DNA of 64,000 nucleotides from Theobroma cacao (taxonomy: Eukaryota; Streptophyta; Magnoliopsida; Malvales; Malvaceae): contig NC_030857.1 in the NCBI RefSeq assembly GCF_000208745.1, forward strand, positions 4,316,714 through 4,380,713. Reading direction: 5' to 3'. The notes beneath the pieces are model-generated. The model made no database searches. It was not told where the DNA came from and saw only the letters and a list, made by a program, of their open reading frames with translations. Position 1 is the stretch's first letter. Each line of letters begins with the position of its first letter. The translations under genes were made by a program, and so were the position numbers. Shown here in pieces: positions 34,922-47,121 of this stretch.

Positions 34922-35854
34922 GAGCAGCAGTTGCAAAGGTATGCATAAATTGGAGCGGCTCATGGATATCACAACCTCTTTTTCCTATTTTCTTACCGGG
35001 TGTTTTCTATTTCCTTTGTAGATATCAGAATTGCAGGAATGTAGGTAGATCATTAGGAGTCAAAACATATCAAAAAGGTAAATTGGCACGAATCATAAGG
35101 AAAACACAAGCATGAATAAGTGTTCTTCTTTCCTTTCTTTTTCTAGAGGAAAAGAGTGAAGTCGACCAGCAGCATGTAGACTTATTAACTAAAAAAAAGC
35201 CTATTTCCCAAATTTTCTGTCTTAAATTCTCCCTTATATTTTCTCTTGTTTGATCCTTAACTTAGTGGTAGCAGTGTTAAGCATACCCCACATGAATGAA
35301 AGCATTGAAAACTTCTTTAGATCTTTTTTTTTCCCCCATTTTTTGGGTTAGAAAATTTCTTTTAGATATGGAACACCATAACAGTTGACAAAAACAGAAG
35401 CAGAGCCGGTCCTAAAATTAAGAAAGGCGAGTACCAAGTAGTATCTCCAGGCCCCCCATCTCCACCACTTGCTTAAATATAATAAATACAACCTGGGCTG
35501 ACAGGCGATTAATGATTACAACCCAAACGCAAACTAATATCATTAGTCAATTTTTTAAACATTATCTTTCCGTATTCCAGCGTGTTAACACAGCCATCGA
35601 CAAGTCAATGGAGACTCACTGCTATTACTGCTTATATCTTCTAGTCTTTCTCTTTCTATTTTATCACATATTTTCGATTGAAGATTGGGTTGAATAGTTA
35701 GGGCAGCGGTAGAAGACCTTTACTAAACACTTTTCTTTTCTTTCTTTTTTTCCTTCACTTTCTTCTTAATCTTAATTAACACAAGTTTCAGCTTAAAGAC
35801 CACCACACGACACCAAGCAGCTTAAAGTCTCCTCTGAAGATTGGAGAACAACCC
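34922..35854. other. Intergenic, unit B to F-box gene
   Basis: No supportable gene. The last part is a TTTC-rich leader typical of the 5' UTR before the F-box ATG. Confidence 0.5.
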
Positions 35855-36964
35855 ATGATTGCAAACAGCTTGAAGTCTCCAACAAGCTCAACAGAGATGG
35901 ATCCTGGAATCTGGAGCAAGCTACCACCGGAACTTCTCGAGCACATACTCTTCTTTTTGCCTCTTAAAACGTTCTTGAATTTGAGGTCAACTTGTAAGCA
36001 TTTCAAGTCTCTTGTGTTCTCTCCTTCTTTTATTTCCAAACACTCCTCTGGTTCTGCTTTCTCATCTTTTCTGTTGCTTTCTCATCCCCAGTGCTATAGT
36101 CATTTTCCTCTCTATGACACTATCCTTGGGACTTGGCGCAACTTAGCACTTTCCTTCTCTTTCTTGCCGCCTTGCGCGGCTCAGTTCAATCTTCTTTCAA
36201 CATCTAATGGACTGTTCTGCTTCTCTCTCCCAAATTCATGTTCTTTCCTTGTTTGCAATCTATTGGCCAAATCATCCAGAGTTATTCAATTCCCTTTCTT
36301 CCCTTTTGCTTTTGAGCTGCTCACCTTGGTTTCCACGCCAGATGGATATAAAATATTTATGCTTTGCTCTAAATTCTCTTCCAGTTGCGCTTTTGTGTAT
36401 GACTCAAAGGTTCATGCTTGGAGAAAATATGAGGGTTTCCAAACGATCCTCATCGACAATTTCCATCAGGAAGGCGCACCCTTCAATGGGTCTTTGTATT
36501 TTACTACCCCAGAACCGTTTTCTGTAGTGTGCTTTGATTTGGAAAATGGAAACTGGGAGAGACTCAACACTGAAATGCCAGGGGAGCTTACATTTGTGAG
36601 GCTGGTGAGTGATACTGATGAAGGGAAGTTGTATTTGGTCGGAGGAATTGGAAGGAATGGAATTTCAAGGAGCATGAGATTGTGGGAATTGGGTAATGAA
36701 GGGAACTGGGAGGAAGTGGAGAGATTGCCAGAATTGATGTGTAGGAAATTTATGTCTGTCTGTTACCACAACTACGAGCATGTTTATTGCTTTTGGCATC
36801 AGGGTATGATCTGCGTTTGCTGCCACACATGGCCGGAGATTTTGTATTTCAAGGTTTCAAGGAGGACTTGGCATTGGATACCCAAGTGTCCTTCAGTGCC
36901 AGACAAGTGGAGCTGTGGCTTCAGGTGGTTCTCTTTTGTTCCAGAGTTATATACTTTGGCTTGA
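35855..36964 (+). CDS. F-box/kelch-repeat protein
   Basis: Single-exon gene for 369 residues. The F-box is at about residues 19-63 (IWSKLPPELLEHILFFLPLK...LRSTCKHFKSLV), the part that binds SKP1 in SCF ubiquitin ligases. A kelch-like beta-propeller follows, with the motif GKLYLVGGIGRN...MRLWELG near 255-280. The closest family I recall is Arabidopsis At5g43190, which likewise has GIWSKLPPELL near the start. Met15 (MDPGIW) is an alternative start that fits that family. The target is unknown. Confidence 0.87.
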   Translation: MIANSLKSPTSSTEMDPGIWSKLPPELLEHILFFLPLKTFLNLRSTCKHFKSLVFSPSFISKHSSGSAFSSFLLLSHPQCYSHFPLYDTILGTWRNLALSFSFLPPCAAQFNLLSTSNGLFCFSLPNSCSFLVCNLLAKSSRVIQFPFFPFAFELLTLVSTPDGYKIFMLCSKFSSSCAFVYDSKVHAWRKYEGFQTILIDNFHQEGAPFNGSLYFTTPEPFSVVCFDLENGNWERLNTEMPGELTFVRLVSDTDEGKLYLVGGIGRNGISRSMRLWELGNEGNWEEVERLPELMCRKFMSVCYHNYEHVYCFWHQGMICVCCHTWPEILYFKVSRRTWHWIPKCPSVPDKWSCGFRWFSFVPELYTLA

Positions 36965-38875
36965 GTTACTTGTTATCATGTCTCAGTGTCTGTTTTTCTT
37001 GCTCTCATTGAATCCCAAAAACCAAAAAGTTGCGTATTTTTCCCCTATCTACTATTTCAATTGATGTTTCTCTTGTTCTGTTTGTCAAACCTAGTTAGCG
37101 TCGTGCGTTATGTTTGTGTTTGAGGCTTTGAGCAGCGAGATTGAGTTATTGCATTTTCGGAGAAAACTATGTGGTATAATAATACATATTATTGGATCTA
37201 TCGTCCCCCTTCGAGCACTCGTTGCCATTTCTCCTGTAGATGCTACGTAACCATATGAGTTATATTATTGCGTTGAAACCCTTTAATATTTGTTCTGTTT
37301 TTTTTTTTTTTTCTCATTCTGCCAAGGAAAATGGCAAATGGAGACAAAGACCCTTCAGAACGCAGAGCAGGCGTTGGAACCACTGATTGTGGCCCTTTTT
37401 TTCCCCCTCTATATTCTAATGAGTAGCCAGTAGATGCTTAAGGTCAATTGTTAATTTATTTGACCTCGTGAACATGCAAAAATGACAAGATAAACACAAG
37501 TGGGGAAAAAATACAAGTCAATAAAACACCAATAATACTTTGAAATTTATTGTGTAAGAATGGACTATGGAAACCCGATTCAGATTCAAAAGAAGATTCT
37601 TGGCATGAGGAAAGACAAGGATAAACGGCCGCTTACACATAGGACAACCATGCCTTTCCCCTTGCTTTTGTATATTGGGAGTCGGATTTTTTCCATCTGA
37701 GATTTCAAATAGAAATTGCATTTCCTAATAAAGCCTACCAGTTTGATTCTACGGAAACTTCTGCCTTAAAACAGTCGAATGTTGAGATTTCTAGAGCCCT
37801 AAACTTCAAAGCTGAAGCATGTAAGTCTATGATTTCTTGAGCAGCCTCATTCCACTTGAATTTTAGGTAGCAAGCAATCCCACGACGCGAGACTGGGTAG
37901 AACCGTCATAAAAACCTAAAGTTTCGTTTAGTTGATATTTTTTATTATTTATTTTAATTTTTTGACAAACAATAATAATAATAATATCAACGAGATATTA
38001 CCTAAATAAAATCAGTGTCATTAATTTGCAAAAAGAAACTTACAAAAGATTCTGTCGTTATCCATGTTATAACAAACGCAAGAATTGACTAGCCACTCAA
38101 GTGCATGAAACATTAAATAAATCCAAGTTCCACTATTTACTGAACAATGAAGAGATCCATCTTTCACGCTTTAAGTTAGAATGCAAGTTGGAGATTAGCT
38201 TACCAAACAGAAACCAGTAGTAATTATTGTCAACCAAAAAAGAAATACAATAAAAATTCAAGCGCAATTTCTGCTTTGCCTTTGGGCTTTGGACCACTTG
38301 GTCAGTTGTTTCATGGATTATCATTTATCAGTCCAGAGGTATCAATCCTTGAGTTATGCTACTTGCAACCAATTAGGGGTTAGATCATGGATGACTCTTC
38401 AAATACATTGATAAGATAAGATGCTAAAATTGGACCAATATTTATTAGAACAAATAGTGGAACAGACCAAAATATCTATATCAAACTAATGTACCTAACT
38501 TTATATTAGTAGATCAGACCCTCACCTCCGCACTCACAAGCAAGGCTTACAGATTCATCTCCAAAACTAGGTTTCAGATATTACAGCCCCTATACAAAAT
38601 TTGCAGGGCTCAGGCGTGGATCTCACTAGATACTCAATCAGAAAGGAAAAATAATTAAATCATATGCCACATTGAAAGATATTCTAAACAAGAGGCATAG
38701 CCACTAAATTTTGAGTAAAAATTTATTAAAAGAGTAATAATCAAAGACTTTGAACAATCAACAAAAGTGAACACTTTCTTAAAGGTATCAATCAATATCA
38801 AAATGCCCATGTGAAAGTGACAAGAAAGAAAATCAGCCACATCCTTCATTTCTATCATGAAGTCAATATACCTGT
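36965..38875. other. Convergent flanks, F-box gene to VDAC
   Basis: 3' flanks of two convergent genes. It contains a T16-like run near 37297 and an ATA-type repeat at about 37970-37987. Small open frames have no family. Confidence 0.5.
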
Positions 38876-41300
38876 TCAAGGCTTTAGAGAGAGAGCCAAA
38901 CCAAACTTGGGAGTCTTCTCCAAGGCCTTTGTGTCAAAGGCCCCAGATATCGTAAGGAAGGACTTTGGTCTGAGCTCATGCTGCACAAGAGCACCAAGAT
39001 TGCCATGGTTGTTGAGCTTTGCCTTCACCACTGTGTGTGGATCAACATTATACGAACATCCCACAGTTAATGTGTTTTCATTAGTGGAGAACTTTCTCAC
39101 CATTTCACCTACCACAGCTCCACCATTCAGCTGATTTAGATGATGCAAATATGACACCCTTAGGGAGTCTCCTTTGTCAGCCCTGCAAGAAAAGGAAAGG
39201 ACAACCACTGATTACGGCATTTCTGGCAGCCATCTAAATAGAATGCCTTATAGTAGGAAAACAGGAAAGCCAATTGCCATTATTTGGTTTTGTTTTGATG
39301 TTTTGCTGCAATGCACAACATAATATCTTTAATTCGTTTGATATTTATAAAATAAAGGTTTTCATATAGCATCAATCTCATTTTTTTAAAAAAAAAGTAT
39401 ATAGCATCAATTTCATTAACTGCTATATTCAATCTTTTATTCTACTTGACTATGCAATGGAAGTAAATTGCTGTCAAGATGTGACTAAATAAACAGCTAA
39501 TGAAAGCTGTAAAGCTTACAGGATTACTGAAGCATTGGAATCTGGCTTTATAATGTTTACTCCAGCCGTATACTTTGTAAATTCACCAGGAGATGTGATG
39601 TAGCTTGCCTCTGCACCAAAAGCAATGCTGGGAGTACCAATGGTTGAAGAAAAATCAACAGCTGGGGATTTCTTCAGCCCAACAGCTGTAGTCAGAGCTG
39701 CATGTTCATGGAAATACTGAACCTCTAACTGCAAAAGAAAGATTATAGTGTCAAAAATCTTTATGGCTACATTTATTATTCAAGCTTACAAGATAAGTAA
39801 GTCAGTACCTTTCCAGAGTTAAAATCAGGCAGTTTAAATGAAGCCACAGTTTTTGCAGATGGAAGTAAATCTGTGACAGTGAAGGTTGTCAAGATCTGCT
39901 CAACACATAAACGAATATTAGCAAGAAGTTAAACTGAATTCAGATTTCCAAAATGAAAATAGGGTTCGCAACAACATTTGACTCTGTGTCAAGCTTGACA
40001 TCAACTACAGCATTCTTGTGCTTGTATTGCGCAGCAACATCCCCAGAGGAGAGACCTCCCTTATTCACGAGATTTGATGCAACCGCCTGAAGATAAAGAG
40101 ATCACATAAATGTTTGCTACAATACAGAATGACAAAGCACCCGAAGAAGTAGAAGATAGAACTTGAAAACCAGTAAATCCAAAACAAGCTCAATTACTCA
40201 AGGCATGGAGTAAGATAGACCTATTTGGCTAGCCTGCAGGGCAGAACCAACCAGGCAGTGAAAAAAACTAACTACAGAGAGAAGAAAATTCTTGATCTCT
40301 GACACAAAAAGATAACTGGAAAGTGTATAACACAAAGAGAAGGAAATAACAATTTCAAAGCAACAGTAAATCAAACTAATTTTTCCGAGTCAAAGATACA
40401 ACTCAGCTTTAAGTAACAAAGCCTCAATTCCATATTAGTGAGAATTACCTAAAAAAGTCCTTTCTGGCAAAAGGTCAAGACAAGTAATATCAAGTGACCT
40501 CCAGCCCTCTTTGTTCTATGTACTCAATCAAGTCAATGAGAAAAATTTATTCAGACAACTAGTTAGAATCATGACAAAATGTTCTTCAAATTCTAGGACA
40601 ACACTTCATTATTTCTTGCCCCACACCCCCAACACACACCAAAATTCTATCCTAAAAAATCATGTAAGAAGGTGCAAAAAACAGAGTAGGGGTTCTAATA
40701 TTAACTTAGTTTAGTCCTTTTAAAACCAGAAAAATAGTAATGTAAAACACAACGCCAAATTAATATAATGAAGCCACTGAGCAACCACAAATTGAAAAAC
40801 TAGTTACCCTGTAGCCAGTCTTATGTGCTCTAATACATTCAACAAACAAAATGACACAACAATGCAACAAATCCAAGACTTCAAATCCACAAAACAAAAA
40901 ACAAATTGAGTAAAACAATCAGAATATAAACAAAATACAGTCAATCAAAATAAATTTTAAAAGCACAATAACCATCATAGAAAATGAGACAACCAGATCT
41001 ATCAAAAGCATATAACCGCATTAATTACAGCTACAATTTAAAAAAAAAAAAAAGAAGCAGATAAAAGAAGAAAGAGATCATTATCGGTACCACTCCAGTG
41101 TAGCTGGTGCTAGAAATGGTGAATTTCTGGTCGGAGGTATAGTCTTTGTTGAGTAAATCTGGCAAAAGGAAGAATCGAAATGGATACATAAACCGTGATT
41201 GTTTAAAAAGCTACCCAAATCGGTATAGGGTGAGAAGAAAGGTGAATTTACCTTTGGCCTGTTTGCCGAAATCAGAGAAGAGTCCTGGTCCTTTGCTCAT
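38876..41300 (-). CDS. VDAC2: VDAC, mitochondrial outer-membrane porin
   Basis: Six exons on the minus strand, 41252-41300, 41091-41158, 39976-40086, 39809-39895, 39520-39728 and 38876-39182, encode exactly 276 residues, the standard plant VDAC length. Start MSKGPGLFSDFGKQAKDLL and the end KFGLALSLKP are family hallmarks; the end contains the beta-signal (xGxx-hydrophobic-x-hydrophobic) read by the outer-membrane SAM machinery. KLEVQYFHEHA, ADKGDSLRVSYLHH and FSTNENTLTVG lie in the barrel strands. Detail such as LEVQYFH favours the VDAC2 subgroup over VDAC1/3, but the symbol is tentative. The channel passes metabolites and ions. Exon 3 ends at a weak donor, AAT then GTTGTT. Confidence 0.93.
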
Positions 41301-44300
41301 GTTTGAACTTCGAAGCGAGAGCAACGATGGGGGGTTTGGGGAAGATGGAGACAGAGGTTTTACACTTGCTTGAAGTTTGGCAGTGGGGTAACATAAACCC
41401 TATTTTGGTTTTGGGGTTTTAGGTCGTTGAAATGAATTTTAAAATAAATGTTTAAAAATATAAAATAACGAAATTTCTTGCAATGCAAGGACGGATTAAG
41501 GCGTTCGGATTTTAGGGACAGGGGATAAAAACGACATCGCTCCGAAAATTTTGCTGCATGGTAGATCATCAATCCAACGGGTAACCCGCAAAACGAAATT
41601 CGGTCACTACAAAAACGTTGCCGTTTGGAAAAGTTAAAACTCTCAAGTTTAAGGAGGATTGAGCTACCGGCCCATATAAGTAGCCCACAACAAATGAGAT
41701 TAAGTAATGGTATTGACTGTTGGGCTATCAGCCTAGTTAGGTTAACAATTATGCAAATTCAATGGATCCAAAACAAATTGGGCTAAACAATTTTTTGATA
41801 TTAATTTAAAACGATTGGGTGATTTTTCAACATAAGAAATATTGGGGAAGTGTCATAGCATCAAAGCGTTAATGTAGTAATAACTCCACATTTTTTGTCA
41901 AGTAAAAACAAGTTTTATTTAGGTACTAAGAGCTATCAAAACACTAATTCATAATTAAAAATCTTCATACCACTTACGAATATTGATTTTTTTTTGTTAA
42001 TACAACTTTTATTTTAACACTAGAAGATGATTATGATTTATTTTTCACCTCAAGATACCACAAATATATATGTTTTTTCATTGTCCCTCATTTTGTGTAA
42101 CCCTTATGCAAAGACACCTTATATATAAATGAGAAAAATGAGTATAATTTAGCGTCATTTATAATTTTAGATATCTGCTGTCAGTTCGAGTAAATTTAAT
42201 CTATAATTAAGCATGTTTTACAAAGGTGAATTTGATTTTGTCACCTGTATTTGCTTCTTTTCTTTGTCTTGTGGTTTTTTTTTTTCTGCTACTGGTGTAA
42301 GTTTCATTTATAGTTTATACTCAATAGGTATGAAGGATTTGCATAAATTAAAAAAGAAAAAAAATTGATCATTTGGACACTGTTTTTTCAATAGATAAAA
42401 GCTCTTACCATCTAAGGGCTGCATAAATTTTTTGCCGGAATTTGGCAGTTAAAGAAATTTCATCACTCACAAGCACAAGCAAAAGCAAAAGCTATGATTG
42501 ACCCATGTTGCAGTCGACTCCAGAATGTTGTTGAAAGGAATACGAAGAAAAGTCTTACTCCAAGAATTTTCATGCAAACGAGTTGCCATTTTGTGGGGAG
42601 GCAGACTTTTATGGTTAATTTTGAAGTATTCCACCTTAGACCAAAATCCCATTGGTGACTAAACTAGGAAGAATATTATGCAAACCGCGTTGCCGAGTAG
42701 CTTATTACTTTTCCCTGTTCAATTCCACATCATTTAATTGCAAAAGCGCTATCACAACATTTAAGTCTAGTTTGTCGAGTAGTTTTCTTACGTTCTTCTG
42801 ATGTTCTCTTCGATATGGCCAAGCAGCCTCCAAGATTAGTGGTGAGATCTCTAGATATAGCTATGCGACCACCAAGTTGTTGGGAGAAATAAGCAAATTG
42901 GAAATAGGTCAATGCTGTCCAACTTTCCTTTTTGTGCTCAATACATGCACCCTTTTCCCCCTTCTTTAGGTTTTTTTACAATGCGAAGACTGATTCAAGT
43001 AATCAATTCCCATAAAAAAATTTAAAGACTGAGGATAGCACAAGACTGTCTGAGACTGTCTAGCAAAGACTATAGGCATTTTCTTTCACTTTCATGATTG
43101 GTTCGTACCCAACCAATTATTCAAAGAAAGAATCAGCAGTGTTGACTGAAATATTTGTTTATTGAAGGACTTGATCGGTTTGAAATGTGGGGCAAGCCGT
43201 AATTAATTAACAGCCAATTGAGCTTTCAGATTATGCACTTGATTGCAATAAATTTGATTAGTTTACACGGCAGGTAATGCTTTTAAGCCTTTAACTATCA
43301 AAGGACTATGGACCAATTAAGTTGCAGATATTTAAAATCTTAAAACCAGATATTTACGCACTAGGATTAGGTTCCATGTTACTCTAATGCTGTCTGATGT
43401 CAATAGTACCTGTCAAGTTTAGAATATAAGCAAAAGAATGTACTAACATTTTACCTTTGTTGAATGAGTGGATTATATGTATCACCTCAAATATTTGTTC
43501 CCATCAATGGCTCCAACGAACCAAATAGAATAATCCTGCTCCAAATAGAAAGGTGAAAAGCTACCTTCCATAACCCACTAATAGGAATGCAGCAAACAAC
43601 CCCTGAGAGTTTCTCTCTATATATATTTTAAGTTTCCCTAACCCACCTATAGGAATGAATTCAGAATTTCTAGTGATAGGGACGTGAGTCCTTGGTTTTG
43701 TCCAAGTGTCCATTACTAATTCTATAGTATGAACTAACTACTTGTTTAACTCCATGGGTCACTAGAAGAGAGTTGCCTGCTTTTCTTAATCATTAAACAA
43801 AAAACTATTCAATTTGAAATTTTGAAAAAAAAAAAAAAAAAACGTAAGCTGAGGCTTAGAATGAACGCAACGCACTCCTTTATTCTGCAATAATATTAGT
43901 CTACAAACCATGAACTCGAACTAAACTTGCAACTTGGTATATCACGTGAGAATTTAATCATCTAAATGATAGAGGTAGAAAATTCTTGCTTTTGACAATA
44001 TCAATCTTATTTTACTAAAAAATAAAGAATATATTGTAAATTCCAATCTAATAAGTAAAGGTTTGACACTTCAAAATATATTCCAACCTTTTAAAGTCAT
44101 CTATATAATAAAAAAGAAGATAATTTTGATTGATTTGTCCTTAGCAGCCAAATTAGTTTTTTCTTTATACTTGGTCAGATAGCAGCCACCATCACCAATT
44201 CACTATTGGATTTCCAAGTCAACAATCCGAATGTTGTTACCTTATTATAATCTGCATAAATTGTCACATCATTCCACTCAAAATTGTTTTTCCCTCATTT

Positions 44301-45631
44301 TTTTATAGAAGATACAGAACTGAACATTGAATTCATGATGTACATACATGATGATATGAAGGAAAAAAAAAGGGAATTGATCTCAACCCGCGGCTTCTAA
44401 TCATTTTCACTAGAACGGTGACGTAGCCTAAGCTTGGGCCGTAAACATGGACCCAAAAATTTAAAACCACCAAGCCAGGGTCGCTTACCATGCAAGTTGT
44501 ATAAATTTTCTTCCCATTTGGAAGTTGAAAGCATAATTAATGATGCAAATGCATGTGGTGCTTCTCTTTGCAAAATCATAGAAGAAATTATCAACGATAT
44601 AATAATAATTACTATTTCTAGTATGAGAAACACTTACAGTTAAGTGGTAGCAGTTGACCAAAAAGGCAAAAACCACATAAAGCATCAATAATTCTGATTC
44701 TCCTCTGATATTGCCAGTGATAATCATTAAAATTTTCGAATAAATTCTGTTTTCCCCGAGAGTAACATAGACACAGTTATCGCCTCGAAGTTTAAATTGT
44801 CTTGTCTTGTTAAAAATGAAAGGAAAAAGTAAATGTTTTGAAATTTAAAAATAAAAACTATTGAAACTCCAAATATTTTATTCCTCGAAAATCATAGTAT
44901 TAGTGGTGTTTTGGAAAGAAATTAAATTTAATCTACCGACAAAAAGAAAAGAAAGGAATTATAACCAACAACACCATCAGTCTGATTTTCGTGATTAAAA
45001 GGAGCAGGGCGTGGCCTGATCTGTACTGATACCTTATGATTGATCAGAACATGTGAAACCAGGTCGGCACTGGTGCGGGGCCCCAAGAGAGGAAAAAAGA
45101 AAGTAAAGGGAATAGGGGATTAGGTGGCTAACGTGGCATTATTTGAAGAAACGAGAGTACCGAAACGTACCTTTGTTACAGTACTGAAATCTTGCTCCAT
45201 TGTCCATGTTATCTCCATCAGTTAAACTTTCAAAATCGGGGTTTTCGTTGATGAAAGAGAAAGAGAGGGAAAAAGGCGAGAGACTTCGTCTTCGATAAAA
45301 ACCCTTTATCGAATAGCCAACCTTCCATGCACGCGCTTAAAGAGGGAGACCATTCGCACGTGCTCAACCAGACTTAGGATTTTGGTACGGTCAAAATCGC
45401 GCACGTGTCATCCCAAAACCCGCTGCAAGGGTCCAGGTGTAGCTTGCTTGGTCTCTCCGGTTATATTCTCCCCTATCCTCCTCTCTCTCTCTATTTTTGA
45501 GCCCTCCTCAAACAACCCGAGTAAGCTCACTTGCGGATCCGGTAAACCCGATTTCAAAACACGTCCTAAATCGTGATCTTGGATCAATCACCGGTGGGAT
45601 TTTGATGCAGTGACAGCGTTTTGATTTAGCT
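41301..45631. other. Intergenic, VDAC to ARM-repeat gene
   Basis: Divergent promoters at the ends and AT-rich DNA between. A19-type run near 43826. Frames of 60-78 codons have no family. The stretch 45000-45631 is promoter and leader of the ARM-repeat gene with two G-boxes and CT-rich runs. Confidence 0.5.
45357..45407. promoter_or_regulatory. Paired G-box/ABRE elements
   Basis: CACGTG occurs at 45357-45362 and 45402-45407, the second within GCACGTGTCA, a strong ABRE-type context. They lie about 230-280 bp before the ARM-repeat ATG. Sites like these bind abscisic-acid-related bZIP or bHLH factors. Confidence 0.5.
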
Positions 45632-47121
45632 ATGGATACTGAGAATGCAGTGAATTACACGTATATGGGGAGGAGCTTTAATGATTTGAGTATCAATGAT
45701 AATTCTTCAGCTTTCAGTGATTGTAACAGCGACAGATCCGGGGAGTTTCCAACGGCGTCGTCTCAGAGTCGGCGGTTATTACTCGCATGTGCTAATTCGG
45801 AGAATTCCGATGAGTTGATACGGCAACTGGTATCGGATCTCGAGTCCTGTTCGATTGACGAGCAAAAGCAAGCGGCTTTGGAGCTTAGACTTTTGGCTAA
45901 GAACAAGCCGGAGAATCGAATCAACATCGCTAAAGCGGGCGCGATTAAGCCGTTGATTTCGTTAATCTCGTCATCTGATCCTTATCTTCAGGAAAACGGC
46001 GTGACGGCGATTTTGAATCTCTCGTTGTGCGATGAGAACAAAGAACTTATAGCTTCATCGGGAGCTATTAAGCCACTCGTTAGAGCTTTGAGAACGGGAA
46101 CTTCAACGACTAAAGAAAACGCGGCTTGTGCTTTGCTTCGGCTTTCTCAGATAGAAGAAAACAAGGTCGCCATCGGACGTTCAGGAGCAATTCCACTATT
46201 AGTTAATCTTCTCGAAAACGGAGGATTTCGCGGGAAAAAGGACGCATCAACGGCTTTGTATTCGTTATGTACGGTTAGAGATAACAAGATCAAGGCCGTT
46301 GAAGCGGGGATCATGAAACCACTGGTGGAATTAATGGCTGATTTCGCGTCAAACATGGTTGACAAGTCAGCGTTCGTTTTGAGCGTGTTGGTATCAGTAC
46401 CGGAAGCCAGAACGGCATTAGTTGAAGAAGGAGGGATTCCCGTTTTAGTGGAAATCATTGAAGTTGGATCACAAAGGCAAAAGGAAATAGCCGTAGCGAT
46501 CTTATTACAGATTTGCGAGGACAGTCTGGTATACCGTACTATGGTGGCCCGCGAAGGAGCGATTCCTCCCCTAGTGGCTTTGTCGCAGTCAGGCACCAAT
46601 CGCGCCAAGCAAAAGGTAAGTTGTTACTAGTATCAAGTTTCGCCGAGAGAGTAAAATCCGGTCAGTGAGTCATCGTTGGCTGACGTGGCATGTCCATTTT
46701 GAAAAATGTCGCCAGTTTTTATGGCGGTTTTAGTGCAAGAACAGTAGAAGTGTACATAGTTTTGCCACGTCAGTCAAAAATCCCTCCCTTCTACTTTGGT
46801 TATTGAAAAACAGAAAAGAAGCCAATTAGCCAACAAAATGACTCCGTCTTGGAACGCGCAACGCACTGTCATTGGACACTGAATTAGGCTAAAACTGTCT
46901 TTTCCTAAGTTTTTTTTTTCCCGTCTATTCAACTTCAGTTGGTTGCTTTAGCATTTGTTTGATGGAAATTTCTCTGTTTTGTATTATTTTGTCTAATGGG
47001 AGGAGTGATTTATTTGTCGTTTTGTTTGTCATTATTTGGACAGGCAGAGACACTGATAGAGCTTCTACGGCAACCAAGATCCGGCAACGCCGCTGCCAGG
47101 CCCTCAAATGTGTCAGTGTAA
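45632..47121 (+). CDS. ARM-repeat protein (At3g01400-like)
   Basis: Two exons, 45632-46615 and 47044-47121, encode 353 residues. After a serine-rich N terminus (MDTENAVNYTYMGRSF) come Armadillo repeats from about residue 65: for example AGAIKPLISLI, SGAIKPLVRAL, SGAIPLLVNLL, AGIMKPLVELM, EGGIPVLVEII and EGAIPPLVALS, each with a following N-x-A-hydrophobic helix. It resembles the ARM part of plant U-box E3 ligases but has no U-box, matching Arabidopsis At3g01400. ARM arrays are protein-binding scaffolds. The splice AAG|GTAAG...CAG|GCAGAG restores AETLIELLRQPRSG, an expected continuation; without it the frame ends at SCY. The antisense frame 46147-46608 is a shadow. Confidence 0.93.
46681..46772. 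promoter_or_regulatory. Inverted pair of TGACGTGGCA in ARM-gene intron
   Basis: TGACGTGGCA at 46681-46690 and its exact reverse complement TGCCACGTCA at 46763-46772 lie in the only intron, just after exon 1. Both have the ACGT core of bZIP sites. Intronic enhancer function is inference. Confidence 0.4.

Noticed and set aside
43745..43775. miR399-like word GAGAGTTGCCTGC
   Set aside because: Only part of the mature sequence matches and no complementary arm is visible within about 150 bases.
45382..45576. Upstream open frame before the ARM-repeat gene
   Set aside because: Its sequence is promoter and CT-rich leader. No evidence that it is transcribed or conserved.
46147..46608. 153-codon antisense frame in the ARM-repeat gene
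   Set aside because: A shadow of the repetitive GC-richer coding exon on the other strand.
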